A DNA stretch of 64,000 bases from Chitinophagaceae bacterium (GTDB lineage: Bacteria; Bacteroidota; Bacteroidia; Chitinophagales; Chitinophagaceae). A program made the position numbers and the translations under genes. A model generated the notes under the pieces. The model was not told the DNA's origin. It did not search any database and worked only from the letters and a program-made list of their open reading frames with translations. Position 1 is the stretch's first letter, and each line of letters opens with the position of its first letter. This document shows, piece by piece, positions 55,037-63,488 of the stretch. The stretch covers positions 1 to 64,000 of the forward strand of contig JAOAGO010000002.1 in the NCBI GenBank assembly GCA_026415715.1, in the 5' to 3' direction.

Positions 55037-56503
55037 ATGGATATACCCCTTAAGTCATACGAATCGGCGATAATTGACAAAGTGGCCAAAGCAGCGTCTG
55101 TTTTGTCAACAGAAACATATCTGGTGGGTGGTTTTGTAAGAGATAAATTACTGAACCGTGAAACCGATGATGCCGATTTTGTTTGTGTGGGCGACGCAAT
55201 GGCGCTGGCTACCGAAACAGCCCGTCAGTTTTCACCCGTTCCTAAAATCAGTTATTTCAAACGCTTTGGAACGGCTCATTTTAAAGTTCTTTTGCAAGAA
55301 AGAAATGACGACGGAAAATCAGAAAAAAAATATTTTGAACTGGAATTTGCTTCAGCCAGAAAAGAAAGCTACCGTACGGACTCCCGAAAGCCGGATGTGG
55401 AGCCGGGTACATTAACGGACGACCAGAACAGAAGAGATTTTACGATTAATGCATTAGCCATCAGCCTCAATTTATCAGATTACGGCAAATTAATTGATCC
55501 ATTTCAGGGCCTGAAAGATCTGCATCAAAAAATTATTCGCACTCCCCTTGAGCCTGCCCGTACATTCAGTGATGATCCTTTACGGATGCTGAGGGCCATC
55601 CGCTTTGCGGCACAGTTGGAATTCAGAATTGATGAAAATACCTGGAAAGGAATTCAGGACTCGGCGCACAGAATTAAAATCGTATCTCAGGAACGCATCA
55701 CCGACGAAATCAATAAAATCCTGCTTTGCCCGAAGCCATCCATTGGATTTGATTTACTGTTTCGCAGCGGACTGTTGAAAATCATTTTTCCGGCATTGCA
55801 CGATCTGGCCGGGGCGGAGTATAAAGACGGGCAGAGGCATAAAGATAATTTTTATCATACCCTTCAGGTAGTTGATAACGTGGCAAAACGAAGTGACAAT
55901 TTATGGTTGCGTTGGGCGGCGCTTTTGCATGATATCGGCAAACCGGCAACAAAAAAATTTGAAGAAGGACATGGCTGGACGTTTCACGGGCATGAAGTGG
56001 TAGGCGGTAAATTGGTGCCGAAAATTTTTTCCCGGTTCCGGCTGCCCTCTGCCGAACCCATGCGTTACGTAAAAAAATTGGTTGAACTCCATCTCCGCCC
56101 CATCAGTCTGACCAAAGAAAACATTACCGATTCCGCTATACGCCGGCTCCTTTTTGATGCCGGAGATGATCTGGACGACTTAATGATTCTTTGCGAAGCT
56201 GACATCACATCTAAAAACAAACAAAAAGTTAAGCGCTATCTCGAAAATTTTCAGATCGTTAGACAAAGATGTCGCGAAGTAGAGGAAAAAGATCATATCC
56301 GGAACTGGCAGCCTCCCGTTTCAGGCGAAGTGATTATGGAAACCTTCGGTTTACCCCCCTCAAAACCTGTAGGTGTCATAAAAGATGCCATAAAAAATGC
56401 CATACTTGACGGACTGATTCCCAACACCTATGAAGCTGCCTTCCAACTCATGCTGGAAAAAGGAAATGAACTGGGGCTGAAACCTAAAAATATCTCATCT
56501 TAA
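55037..56503 (+). CDS. cca: CCA-adding tRNA nucleotidyltransferase with HD domain
   Basis: Adds or repairs the 3' CCA end of tRNAs. The 488-residue protein has the class II nucleotidyltransferase head (VGGFVRDKLLNRETDDADFV, about 30-49, with the DxD metal pair), the RRDFTINALAI motif (about 136-146), the RNA-binding neck (RMLRAIRFAAQLEF) and an HD phosphohydrolase domain (LLHDIGKPATKKF). The tRNA-Val in this window lacks an encoded CCA, which agrees with the need for this enzyme. Some relatives act as poly(A) polymerase, but the HD domain and length favour CCA addition. Confidence 0.9.
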   Translation: MDIPLKSYESAIIDKVAKAASVLSTETYLVGGFVRDKLLNRETDDADFVCVGDAMALATETARQFSPVPKISYFKRFGTAHFKVLLQERNDDGKSEKKYFELEFASARKESYRTDSRKPDVEPGTLTDDQNRRDFTINALAISLNLSDYGKLIDPFQGLKDLHQKIIRTPLEPARTFSDDPLRMLRAIRFAAQLEFRIDENTWKGIQDSAHRIKIVSQERITDEINKILLCPKPSIGFDLLFRSGLLKIIFPALHDLAGAEYKDGQRHKDNFYHTLQVVDNVAKRSDNLWLRWAALLHDIGKPATKKFEEGHGWTFHGHEVVGGKLVPKIFSRFRLPSAEPMRYVKKLVELHLRPISLTKENITDSAIRRLLFDAGDDLDDLMILCEADITSKNKQKVKRYLENFQIVRQRCREVEEKDHIRNWQPPVSGEVIMETFGLPPSKPVGVIKDAIKNAILDGLIPNTYEAAFQLMLEKGNELGLKPKNISS

Positions 56504-56535
56504 TAGTTAATCAATTTAATTAGTACTTTCGCACC

Positions 56536-57084
56536 ATGGCTATTTTAAAATTCAGGATATATTACGAAGAAGATGAAAGCATTTATCGCGATGTGGCTAT
56601 CCGCCATAATCAAACTTTTAAAGACCTTCACGAAGCCATTCTGAAAAGCTATGAATTTGACAATAAGCATAAAGCCACCTTTTACCGAAGTAATGAACAC
56701 TGGCAACGCGGAAGGGAAATAACCCTGGAAGTATATGATAAGGTATATAAAGTCCCACCTTTACTAATGGCTGAAACACAAATTGGTGCCGAAATTCACC
56801 AGCCTAATCAGCGCTTTATTTATTTATACGACTTTACCAAAAACTGGACTTTCCTGCTGGAGTTAATTAATGTTTCAAAAGAAGAAAATCCCAGAATCAC
56901 TTATCCGGCTATCATTCGTTCCGAGGGTATCGGTCCCAGTCAGTATGGTGTTAAAAGCCTGCTGGGAGAAAAATTTGCCGACATTGAAGAAAAATATGAT
57001 TTATCAAATCATGATCCGTTTCAGGAAATGACAGATAAAGAAGAGGATTTCGGATCTCAGGATGAAAATAATGAGGAAGAATGA
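56536..57084 (+). CDS. pRiA4b ORF3-like protein
   Basis: A 182-residue cytoplasmic protein of the plasmid pRiA4b ORF-3 (PF07929) family: LKFRIYYEEDESIYRDVAIR at the start, FKDLHEAILKSYEFDNKHKATF, then YLYDFTKNWTFLLELI (the YDFGD-W-like block) and an acidic C-terminal tail. The biochemical role is unknown. It lies 33 bp after cca and 42 bp before miaA on the same strand, which suggests a housekeeping link to tRNA metabolism in this lineage. There is no sign of the transposon that the family name implies. Confidence 0.8.
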   Translation: MAILKFRIYYEEDESIYRDVAIRHNQTFKDLHEAILKSYEFDNKHKATFYRSNEHWQRGREITLEVYDKVYKVPPLLMAETQIGAEIHQPNQRFIYLYDFTKNWTFLLELINVSKEENPRITYPAIIRSEGIGPSQYGVKSLLGEKFADIEEKYDLSNHDPFQEMTDKEEDFGSQDENNEEE

Positions 57085-57125
57085 AGCTGAAATTCCGGCA
57101 ACCGTAGAAAATTATCCTTTCTGCC

Positions 57126-58040
57126 TTGGCTTTTTCAGAAGAAAAAACGGTGATTGTAATTTGCGGCCCGACCGCAGCAGGCAAAACGGCACTGGCTATT
57201 CGCCTGGCCAGGCATTTTGATACTGTAATTATTTCTGCCGATAGCCGCCAATGTTATCGCGAATTAAGGATTGGCGTCGCTCGTCCTTCAGAGGAAGAAC
57301 TTCAAGCAGTACCTCACTATTTTATTGCTTCACATTCCATCCATGAAAATATTACCGCAGCCGGTTTTGCCGACTATGCACGGGAAATTTCTCATGAAAT
57401 ATTCAAAAAGAAAAAACTACTTATTCTCGCCGGAGGTACAGGGCTGTATATTAAAGCATTTACGGAAGGACTTGACGAAATTCCACCGGCAGATCCGGCA
57501 CTGAGAAAAGAACTTACAAAATTGTATCACCAACATGGTATGGAATGGTTAAGAGAAAAAATCAGGGAAAAAGACCCTGAGTTTTATGCCAAAGGAGAAA
57601 TCAAAAATCCCCAACGCATGTTGAGAGCGCTTGAAGTGGTTGAAACTACAGGCAAATCTATCCTTTCTTTTTACAATTTTTCTCCGAAAAAAATGCCATG
57701 GAAGATAATCAAAATCGGTTTGTATGTAGAAAAAGACATTTTGCATAAAAACATTAACAACAGGGTAGAGGAGATGATCAAAGGAGGTTTGATAAGCGAA
57801 GCCAGGGAATTGTTCCCCTTACGACACCTCAATGCGCTTCGTACGGTAGGTTATGTCGAATTATTTGATTACCTGGAAGGAAAAATCACCCTGCCCGAAG
57901 CTATAGAACAAATTAAAATTCATACCCGCCAGTTTGCCAAGCGGCAGATGACCTGGTTTCGCAAAGACAAAGAAATAGCATGGTTTAATCCTCAGGAATA
58001 TGAAAAGATACTTTCTTACATTTCCGAACGGCTTTCGTAA
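57126..58040 (+). CDS. miaA: tRNA dimethylallyltransferase
   Basis: Transfers a dimethylallyl group to N6 of A37 in tRNAs reading UNN codons. The 304-residue product has the P-loop GPTAAGKTAL (about 14-23), ISADSRQCYRELRIGVARP (about 35-53), LAGGTGLYIKAFTEGL (about 97-112) and LNALRTVGYVELFDYLEG near the C-terminus. Start is TTG at 57126: an in-frame TAG at 57105-57107 is followed by no ATG or GTG. Cytoplasmic. MiaB is not in the window. Confidence 0.95.
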   Translation: MAFSEEKTVIVICGPTAAGKTALAIRLARHFDTVIISADSRQCYRELRIGVARPSEEELQAVPHYFIASHSIHENITAAGFADYAREISHEIFKKKKLLILAGGTGLYIKAFTEGLDEIPPADPALRKELTKLYHQHGMEWLREKIREKDPEFYAKGEIKNPQRMLRALEVVETTGKSILSFYNFSPKKMPWKIIKIGLYVEKDILHKNINNRVEEMIKGGLISEARELFPLRHLNALRTVGYVELFDYLEGKITLPEAIEQIKIHTRQFAKRQMTWFRKDKEIAWFNPQEYEKILSYISERLS

Positions 58041-58261
58041 ATAATGTGAATCAGCTTTGGAAGAAGAAAAGATTAAGGTTAAGGCAGAGTTGATTCTTTG
58101 TTTCAGTTTTTTTCAAGAATAAAGAATTTTTAAATGAATAGGGGAAACATGCAATAACCCGGACAAATCATTGAATAAAAAAATATCGAGAAAAACACAA
58201 TTACAATAACATAATTGCTGTAAAAAATTTTACCTAACTCAGATTTTGTGGTAACGAAAAC

Positions 58262-58840
58262 TCAGAAAGGAATTCGTTCAAGGGCCATTTTGAAAGCCAG
58301 TGAGAAAGCAGCAGCTGAAAGAAAAATTACCCATTCTCTTCTTTCAATTTTGAACATTTTGATGAGAAAATAAGCCAACAAGAGCAAAATTGCCATAACC
58401 ACTATTTGCCCTGCTTCAAGCCCTACGTTGAATGCAAAGAGAGACAATCCTAAGTTTTCATCTGAGGCGAGAATAAAGCGTAGAGTGTTGGCAAATCCAA
58501 GTCCGTGAATCAGGCCAAATAACAAGGCCAGAAAATAATTTATTCTTATAGAACGAAGAGTGAATTTTTTTACAAAAAGATTAGAAATAGAAGTGAACAC
58601 TATGGTTAAAGGTATCAGAAATTCAACCCATGAAGAAGGCAAGCGAATCACATCAAAAACACTTAGCGCTAAGGTAAGGGAGTGCCCGATGGTAAAAGCC
58701 GTTATCAGAATAAGCACCTGTTTCCAATCGCTGATCAGGTAAATGGCGGCCAACGACGCAATGAAAAGCTGATGATCCAGGGCGTTCGGACTGATGATAT
58801 GCTCCCATCCCATCCGGAAATAAAATCCGAAATCGCTCAT
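58262..58840 (-). CDS. HupE/UreJ-like membrane protein
   Basis: A 192-residue membrane protein with about six hydrophobic segments, matching the HupE/UreJ-like (metal transport or membrane-bound accessory) family. HIISPNALDHQLFIASL near the start and GLIHGLGFANTLRFIL in the middle carry the family His residues. A nickel or cobalt transport role is known for HupE proper; here the substrate is unknown. ATG at 58840 chosen: the TTG at 58864 falls within the -7 box (TATATTTG, 58862-58869). Divergent from a DUF6702 gene. Confidence 0.82.
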   Translation of the reverse strand: MSDFGFYFRMGWEHIISPNALDHQLFIASLAAIYLISDWKQVLILITAFTIGHSLTLALSVFDVIRLPSSWVEFLIPLTIVFTSISNLFVKKFTLRSIRINYFLALLFGLIHGLGFANTLRFILASDENLGLSLFAFNVGLEAGQIVVMAILLLLAYFLIKMFKIERREWVIFLSAAAFSLAFKMALERIPF

Positions 58841-58861
58841 AATGTAAATTGAGTTATCACA

Positions 58862-58869
58862 CAAATATA
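58862..58869 (-). promoter_or_regulatory. Putative -7 promoter element for the HupE-like gene
   Basis: TATATTTG on the minus strand matches TAnnTTTG and lies 21 nt upstream of the ATG at 58840, overlapping the alternative TTG. Confidence 0.45.
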
Positions 58870-58922
58870 GAAATGTTGTCTTGTATAAAAAGAATTAAGA
58901 ATTTTGTACAAATCAATTTTTC

Positions 58923-59474
58923 ATGCCGGTTTCGTTTTGGCAAATTCTGTTTGCTTTAGCGGCGATTTTTTCATTACATATGCCTATGGTTTCTGATACA
59001 GTATTTTTTCAGGAACCAAGCTTGAACTCACATCCTTTTCACGTGAGTGTTGCTGAGTTGAATTATAACGACACTGAAAAGTCGCTTGAAATTACAATCA
59101 AAATTTTTACGGATGATTTTGAAAATGCTTTGGCAAAGCAGTTTCAGGAAAAGACAGATTTAATCAGGCCGGCGAATCCGCAACGAATGGATACCCTGAT
59201 AAAAAAATATCTTATGCAACATTTTCAATTACGTGTCAACGGAAAACCGGTTTTGTTAAATTATCTGGGGCATGAGATGGATCATGAAGCCGTTTATTGT
59301 TATGCTGAAGTTACTCAAATTTCATCCATTAAGCGACTTGATATTTTTTGCAGTATTTTATATAATTTATTTGACGATCAGATTAATATTTTCCACATTA
59401 AGGCGAAAGGTAACAAACAAAGCAACCGGCTGGTTTTTCCTGATAAAGAAATCTTTTTTGATTTTTCTATTTAA
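58923..59474 (+). CDS. Exported DUF6702 protein
   Basis: A 183-residue protein with an N-terminal signal or anchor (about 6-22) and a beta-rich DUF6702 domain: HPFHVSVAELNYNDTEKSLE (about 37-56), KIFTDDFENAL and a C-terminal FPDKEIFFDFSI. The function is unknown. In Bacteroidota this family is often found beside HupE/UreJ-like genes, and here it is divergent from one with 82 bp between the starts. Ends 3 bp before the stop of the convergent transporter gene. Confidence 0.78.
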   Translation: MPVSFWQILFALAAIFSLHMPMVSDTVFFQEPSLNSHPFHVSVAELNYNDTEKSLEITIKIFTDDFENALAKQFQEKTDLIRPANPQRMDTLIKKYLMQHFQLRVNGKPVLLNYLGHEMDHEAVYCYAEVTQISSIKRLDIFCSILYNLFDDQINIFHIKAKGNKQSNRLVFPDKEIFFDFSI

Positions 59475-59477
59475 TGC

Positions 59478-60782
59478 TTATAAGTTATTGGATTCCATTT
59501 CGGTTTTCAGTTCCTCACTTAGGGTAACCAGCAGTTTGTCTATCCGGTGACCGTCCATATCCACGACTTCCAACCGAAAACCTCTCCAGTGTATGAAATC
59601 ACCTTCCCGTGGAATACGCTCTAATTTATGTAAAATAAATCCGGCCAGAGTGTCAAAATTCTGTTCTTCCTGTTTTATCCAATCGGTTTTGTCAAAATGA
59701 TTCAGAAAATCGTAAAATGAAATTTGAGCATCTATCAGAAAACTGCCATCTTCTCTTTTTATAATTTCATAGTCCTGTATATCGGGTTGTGGCATATCAC
59801 CCACAATCGCTTCCAGAATATCATTTAATGTAATTAAACCCAGTACGCTGCCGTATTCATCCACTATAAAGGCAGAGTGATTTTTAGACTCCTTAAATTT
59901 TTCAAGCACCTGATAAGCAGAATTATTTTCGGGAACAAACAGCGCGGGCTTCATAATGTCATTTAATTTTATCGGAGAGCCGGCTACGTATAAATCTTTT
60001 ATGTAAATAACACCTTTGATATTGTCAATATCTCCATCACAAACCGGATAGGTTGAGTGCGGTTCACGTAAAATTTTTTCTTTAATTTCTTTCTCCGTGT
60101 CCTGCGGGCTAATCCAGATAATGTCGCTGCGGTGTGTCATCAGCGAAGTAATATTTCTGTCGCTCAGATGAAAAACCCGTTCAATGATTTCCTGTTCAGC
60201 TTCTTCTATGGTGCCCGATTCTGCCCCTTCAGTAATCAGCGTTTTGATTTCTTCTTCTGTCACGATATTTTCTTTAACGGTGCGGATCCGAAGGGCACGG
60301 AAAAACAGTTGACTGGCCTTGGTTAAAAGCCAAACAAAGGGGTGAAACAATCTGGCAAAGGCCCGCATCGGTACGGCAACGGTTCTGGCAATTTTTTCCG
60401 ATTTCAGCAAGCCGAATTGTTTGGGAATTAATTCCCCGAATATCATGGAGAGAAAGGTAACGATGATAACAATTATAGCAGTTGAGATTACCTCAGCATA
60501 AGGACGTAGCCATTTAATGTTTTCAAAAAAAGGCTGAAGGTTTTTTCCAAATCTTTCTCCGGTATATACCCCTGTAACTATTGAAATGAGTGTGATGCCG
60601 ATTTGTACGGCCGAAAGGAAAAATTCAGGATGGCTTGCCAGTTCAAGGGCAAGTTTGGCCTTTTTATCTCCTTTGTCTGCCAAATCTTCAAGGCGGGATT
60701 TACGAGCAGAGACCAGCGCAATTTCCGACATGGAAAATAAGGCATTCAGAAATATAAGAAGGCCTAAAATAAAAATATCCAT
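59478..60782 (-). CDS. CNNM/CorC-type transporter or hemolysin-family protein
   Basis: A 434-residue membrane protein: DUF21/CNNM membrane domain with hydrophobic helices (about 1-190, SMSEIALVSARKSRLE near the start), a tandem CBS pair (about 205-335, SLMTHRSDIIWI and SAFIVDEYGSVLGLITLNDI) and a C-terminal CorC/HlyC domain (about 345-425). CNNM relatives export magnesium or control metal balance; the older name hemolysin is not supported here. Its ATG overlaps the PAP2 gene's TAA by one base (TAATG), so translational coupling is likely. Confidence 0.9.
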   Translation of the reverse strand: MDIFILGLLIFLNALFSMSEIALVSARKSRLEDLADKGDKKAKLALELASHPEFFLSAVQIGITLISIVTGVYTGERFGKNLQPFFENIKWLRPYAEVISTAIIVIIVTFLSMIFGELIPKQFGLLKSEKIARTVAVPMRAFARLFHPFVWLLTKASQLFFRALRIRTVKENIVTEEEIKTLITEGAESGTIEEAEQEIIERVFHLSDRNITSLMTHRSDIIWISPQDTEKEIKEKILREPHSTYPVCDGDIDNIKGVIYIKDLYVAGSPIKLNDIMKPALFVPENNSAYQVLEKFKESKNHSAFIVDEYGSVLGLITLNDILEAIVGDMPQPDIQDYEIIKREDGSFLIDAQISFYDFLNHFDKTDWIKQEEQNFDTLAGFILHKLERIPREGDFIHWRGFRLEVVDMDGHRIDKLLVTLSEELKTEMESNNL

Positions 60783-61396
60783 TAAGAACGAGGTATTGAT
60801 GAGGGTTCGAAGTTAAAGAATCCGAACCGTTTGTTAAAAAGATAACCGCTTACTGTGCCAAAAACAGTTCCCACAACCGCCCCGGCCACAATATCGGAAG
60901 GGAAATGAACACCCACATAAATCTGGCAATAAGCAATCAAGGCAGCCCAGAAAATGCTTACATAAGCCCATCTTCCGATCAGTGGCCGGAAAGTGACCAT
61001 AAAAAATAAACCCATACCGAAATGGTTGGCGGCATGATTAGAGATAAAACTATAACCGCCCGAACATTTGGATAAAAGTAGCCGAACCTGTTCGGCAAAT
61101 TCGGGGTCGGCACAGGGGCGAAGCCTTTGAAAATTATATTTAAAAATGTAAGTGCCGGTAGCATCTGTCAATGCAAATGTGGCTATAAAAAAAAGAATCC
61201 AGAGTAATCCTCTTTTGCCGAAGTTCATCAGGGTAAATGCGAACAAAAACAGATAAAGCGGAGCCCAGGTGTGTGAATGACGTAACCATGGGAGAATCAG
61301 ATCTGCCGGAGGACTGGTCCACTCCGCGTTGATTTTATGTAAAAGCCATCTGTCTGTCTTCAGTGCCCAATTCATAAAACCGGAAAGCAGAAACAT
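60782..61396 (-). CDS. PAP2-family membrane phosphatase
   Basis: A 204-residue membrane protein of the PAP2 (phosphatidic acid phosphatase type 2) superfamily with several helices. The three catalytic blocks are present: KYNFQRLRPC (KxxxxxxRP), SNHAANHF (variant of PSGH) and YVGVHFPSD (SRx5Hx3D type, the last two bases of the catalytic triad). Substrates in relatives are undecaprenyl pyrophosphate or other lipid phosphates. First gene of a two-gene unit with the CNNM transporter. The ATG at 61375 is an alternative start. Confidence 0.85.
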   Translation of the reverse strand: MFLLSGFMNWALKTDRWLLHKINAEWTSPPADLILPWLRHSHTWAPLYLFLFAFTLMNFGKRGLLWILFFIATFALTDATGTYIFKYNFQRLRPCADPEFAEQVRLLLSKCSGGYSFISNHAANHFGMGLFFMVTFRPLIGRWAYVSIFWAALIAYCQIYVGVHFPSDIVAGAVVGTVFGTVSGYLFNKRFGFFNFEPSSIPRS

Positions 61397-61511
61397 AACC
61401 GGAAAGTGATTTTTTGATTCATGAATTTCTTGAAATTAATCGAAAATTATTTAACATTGAAATTAACAAGTGAATATTTTAATTTGCGAACAGGGAAAAA
61501 CGGCTACCGGA

Positions 61512-63488
61512 ATGATCAGAAGGTATAAAATACCTAAAACCATTATTTGGGTAATTCATCTTTTTTTCATTTTTCTGGCCATTTTTACACTTTATCGTTT
61601 TATTACTTTTCTTGCATTTAAGCCAAAAGTAATTTCCGTTACATCCCTGGCTCAGTCTTTGGCTATGGGTTTGCGTTATGATCTCAGATGGATAGCTTTT
61701 ATTCTTTTGCCGATTGTGTTGCTGAGTTTCTCACCTCGGCTATCGCCCTTTTATTCTTCTGTGAATAAAAAATACTGGACAACCTATCTGGTTTTCGTAA
61801 CGGCAATAGTCTTTTTCTTTTTTGCAGCAGGATTCGGAAGTTTTTCTTATAACAAAACCCCGCTGGATGCCGGCGCCATGAATTTTGCGGAAGATTTTCG
61901 CATTTCGTGGAAAATGATGACTCAAACCTACCCGATGTTTTGGCTGCTGGCAGGGTTACTGACCGCCATTATGATTTTCCGCTGGATGTACTACAGAAGT
62001 CATTGGCAGGTTGTTGCCAAAACGGATGGATTAAAAATCCCGCACCGAAAAAAATATTTTATATTTTCAGCTGCAGTGTTGAGTTGGATGGCCTGGGGAA
62101 GTCTTTCGGCGCAGCCGTTAAAACGTAACGATTGTTTCCGTTTAAAAAATAATTTTTACTCTTACTTAGCCATAAATCCTCTGCAAAATTTTTTTACTAC
62201 TTTAAAATTCAGGCATCCGGAATACGATATAAAGAAAGTCAGAGATTTATTTCCTGTCATGGCGGAATGGCTTGAGCTGCCCGACAAAAACTTGTTTACG
62301 TTTTACAGAGAAATAGGTCCGCGCAGCACGGGATTGGAAAGTAAACCGAATATTATTCTGGTTCAATGCGAATCGTTCAGTATGTACAAAACCAGCATGA
62401 GCGGCAATCCGCTGAATGCTACACCTTTTTTTGATTCGTTGTGCAGGAAAGGTATTTTCTTTGAGCGCTGCTTTACACCTCACTTCTCTACTGCCAGAGG
62501 GTTATTTGCTATAATTACCGGTATTCCTGATGCTCAGTTTTTTAAATTTTCCACAAGAAATCCTCAGGCCTTGAGTCAATATACTATCATCAATAACTGG
62601 ACAGATTACGAGAAGCATTATTTTCTTGGCGGTGATCCGGAGTTTGGAAATTTTGAAGGGGTATTGAAAAATATAGACGGGCTGAAAATGCATGTGGGCA
62701 GGCGCCCGCATATTCCTGAAGTGAGTGTATGGGGTATCAGCGATAAAGATTTATTTTATGAAGCGCATGAAATTTTTAAGAAAACCAAACAGCCTTTTTT
62801 TGCCTATATACAAACTTCAGGCAATCATCGCCCCTATGATAAAACCATGGCAAAATCAGACACCGATTTTATTAAGCTGTTTCCTGCACCGGATACACTC
62901 CGTAAATACGGATTTGAATCGGCAGATGAATATAACAGCCTTCGTTATTTTGATTACTGTATCCGTAAATTTATAGAGGCCGCAGCAGAAGAAAAGTATT
63001 TTCATAATACCATTTTTGTTTTTTTAGGCGATCACGGCGTAGCGGGGAATGCTGAAGCCATTTATCCGCCTGTATGGACGGAGCAACGCCTTACAGATGA
63101 GCATGTGCCGATGTTATTTTATGCACCGCAGTTACTGACTCCGCAGTGGCGAAGCGAAGTGGTTTCTCAGATTGATGTATTGCCCACCATAGCCGGTATG
63201 TTGCAGCAATCTTATGTAAACAGAACCCTTGGAAGAGACCTGCTTGAACCGGCAAAAACAAAACATTTCGCTTTTATTACTAATTCATCAGATATGATTG
63301 GTGTTGTAACCGATGATTTTTACTATTCAACCAACGTAAATACCGGGCAGGAACAGTTGAGCATGATGCGAAAAGAGGCGATGCGCTTTACCCCGCAGGA
63401 AAAAGATTCAATCAAAACGAAACTGGCATTGCTTACGCATGCATTTTTTGAAACGTCAAAATACCTGATTATGAATAATCGTCCTTAA
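61512..63488 (+). CDS. LTA-synthase-like sulfatase-family membrane protein
   Basis: A 658-residue protein with N-terminal membrane helices (about 12-32, 42-60, 70-90, 110-130 and 150-170) followed by an exported sulfatase/phosphoglycerol-transferase domain (about 265-600). Metal and active-site blocks: LVQCESFSM, FSTARGLFAIITG (the nucleophile Thr in STARG), FLGDHGVAG and the C-terminal DVLPTIAGML. Gram-negative relatives modify lipids or polysaccharide with phosphoglycerol or phosphoethanolamine. The frame is open to a GTG at 61470; ATG at 61512 starts closer to the first helix. Overlaps the convergent methyltransferase gene by 20 bp. Confidence 0.88.
   Translation: MIRRYKIPKTIIWVIHLFFIFLAIFTLYRFITFLAFKPKVISVTSLAQSLAMGLRYDLRWIAFILLPIVLLSFSPRLSPFYSSVNKKYWTTYLVFVTAIVFFFFAAGFGSFSYNKTPLDAGAMNFAEDFRISWKMMTQTYPMFWLLAGLLTAIMIFRWMYYRSHWQVVAKTDGLKIPHRKKYFIFSAAVLSWMAWGSLSAQPLKRNDCFRLKNNFYSYLAINPLQNFFTTLKFRHPEYDIKKVRDLFPVMAEWLELPDKNLFTFYREIGPRSTGLESKPNIILVQCESFSMYKTSMSGNPLNATPFFDSLCRKGIFFERCFTPHFSTARGLFAIITGIPDAQFFKFSTRNPQALSQYTIINNWTDYEKHYFLGGDPEFGNFEGVLKNIDGLKMHVGRRPHIPEVSVWGISDKDLFYEAHEIFKKTKQPFFAYIQTSGNHRPYDKTMAKSDTDFIKLFPAPDTLRKYGFESADEYNSLRYFDYCIRKFIEAAAEEKYFHNTIFVFLGDHGVAGNAEAIYPPVWTEQRLTDEHVPMLFYAPQLLTPQWRSEVVSQIDVLPTIAGMLQQSYVNRTLGRDLLEPAKTKHFAFITNSSDMIGVVTDDFYYSTNVNTGQEQLSMMRKEAMRFTPQEKDSIKTKLALLTHAFFETSKYLIMNNRP

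Noticed and set aside
56536-57084. Transposon passenger gene (suggested by the pRiA4b ORF3/IS1096 family name)
   Set aside because: No transposase, terminal inverted repeat or target duplication is seen, and the flanking housekeeping genes are tightly spaced.
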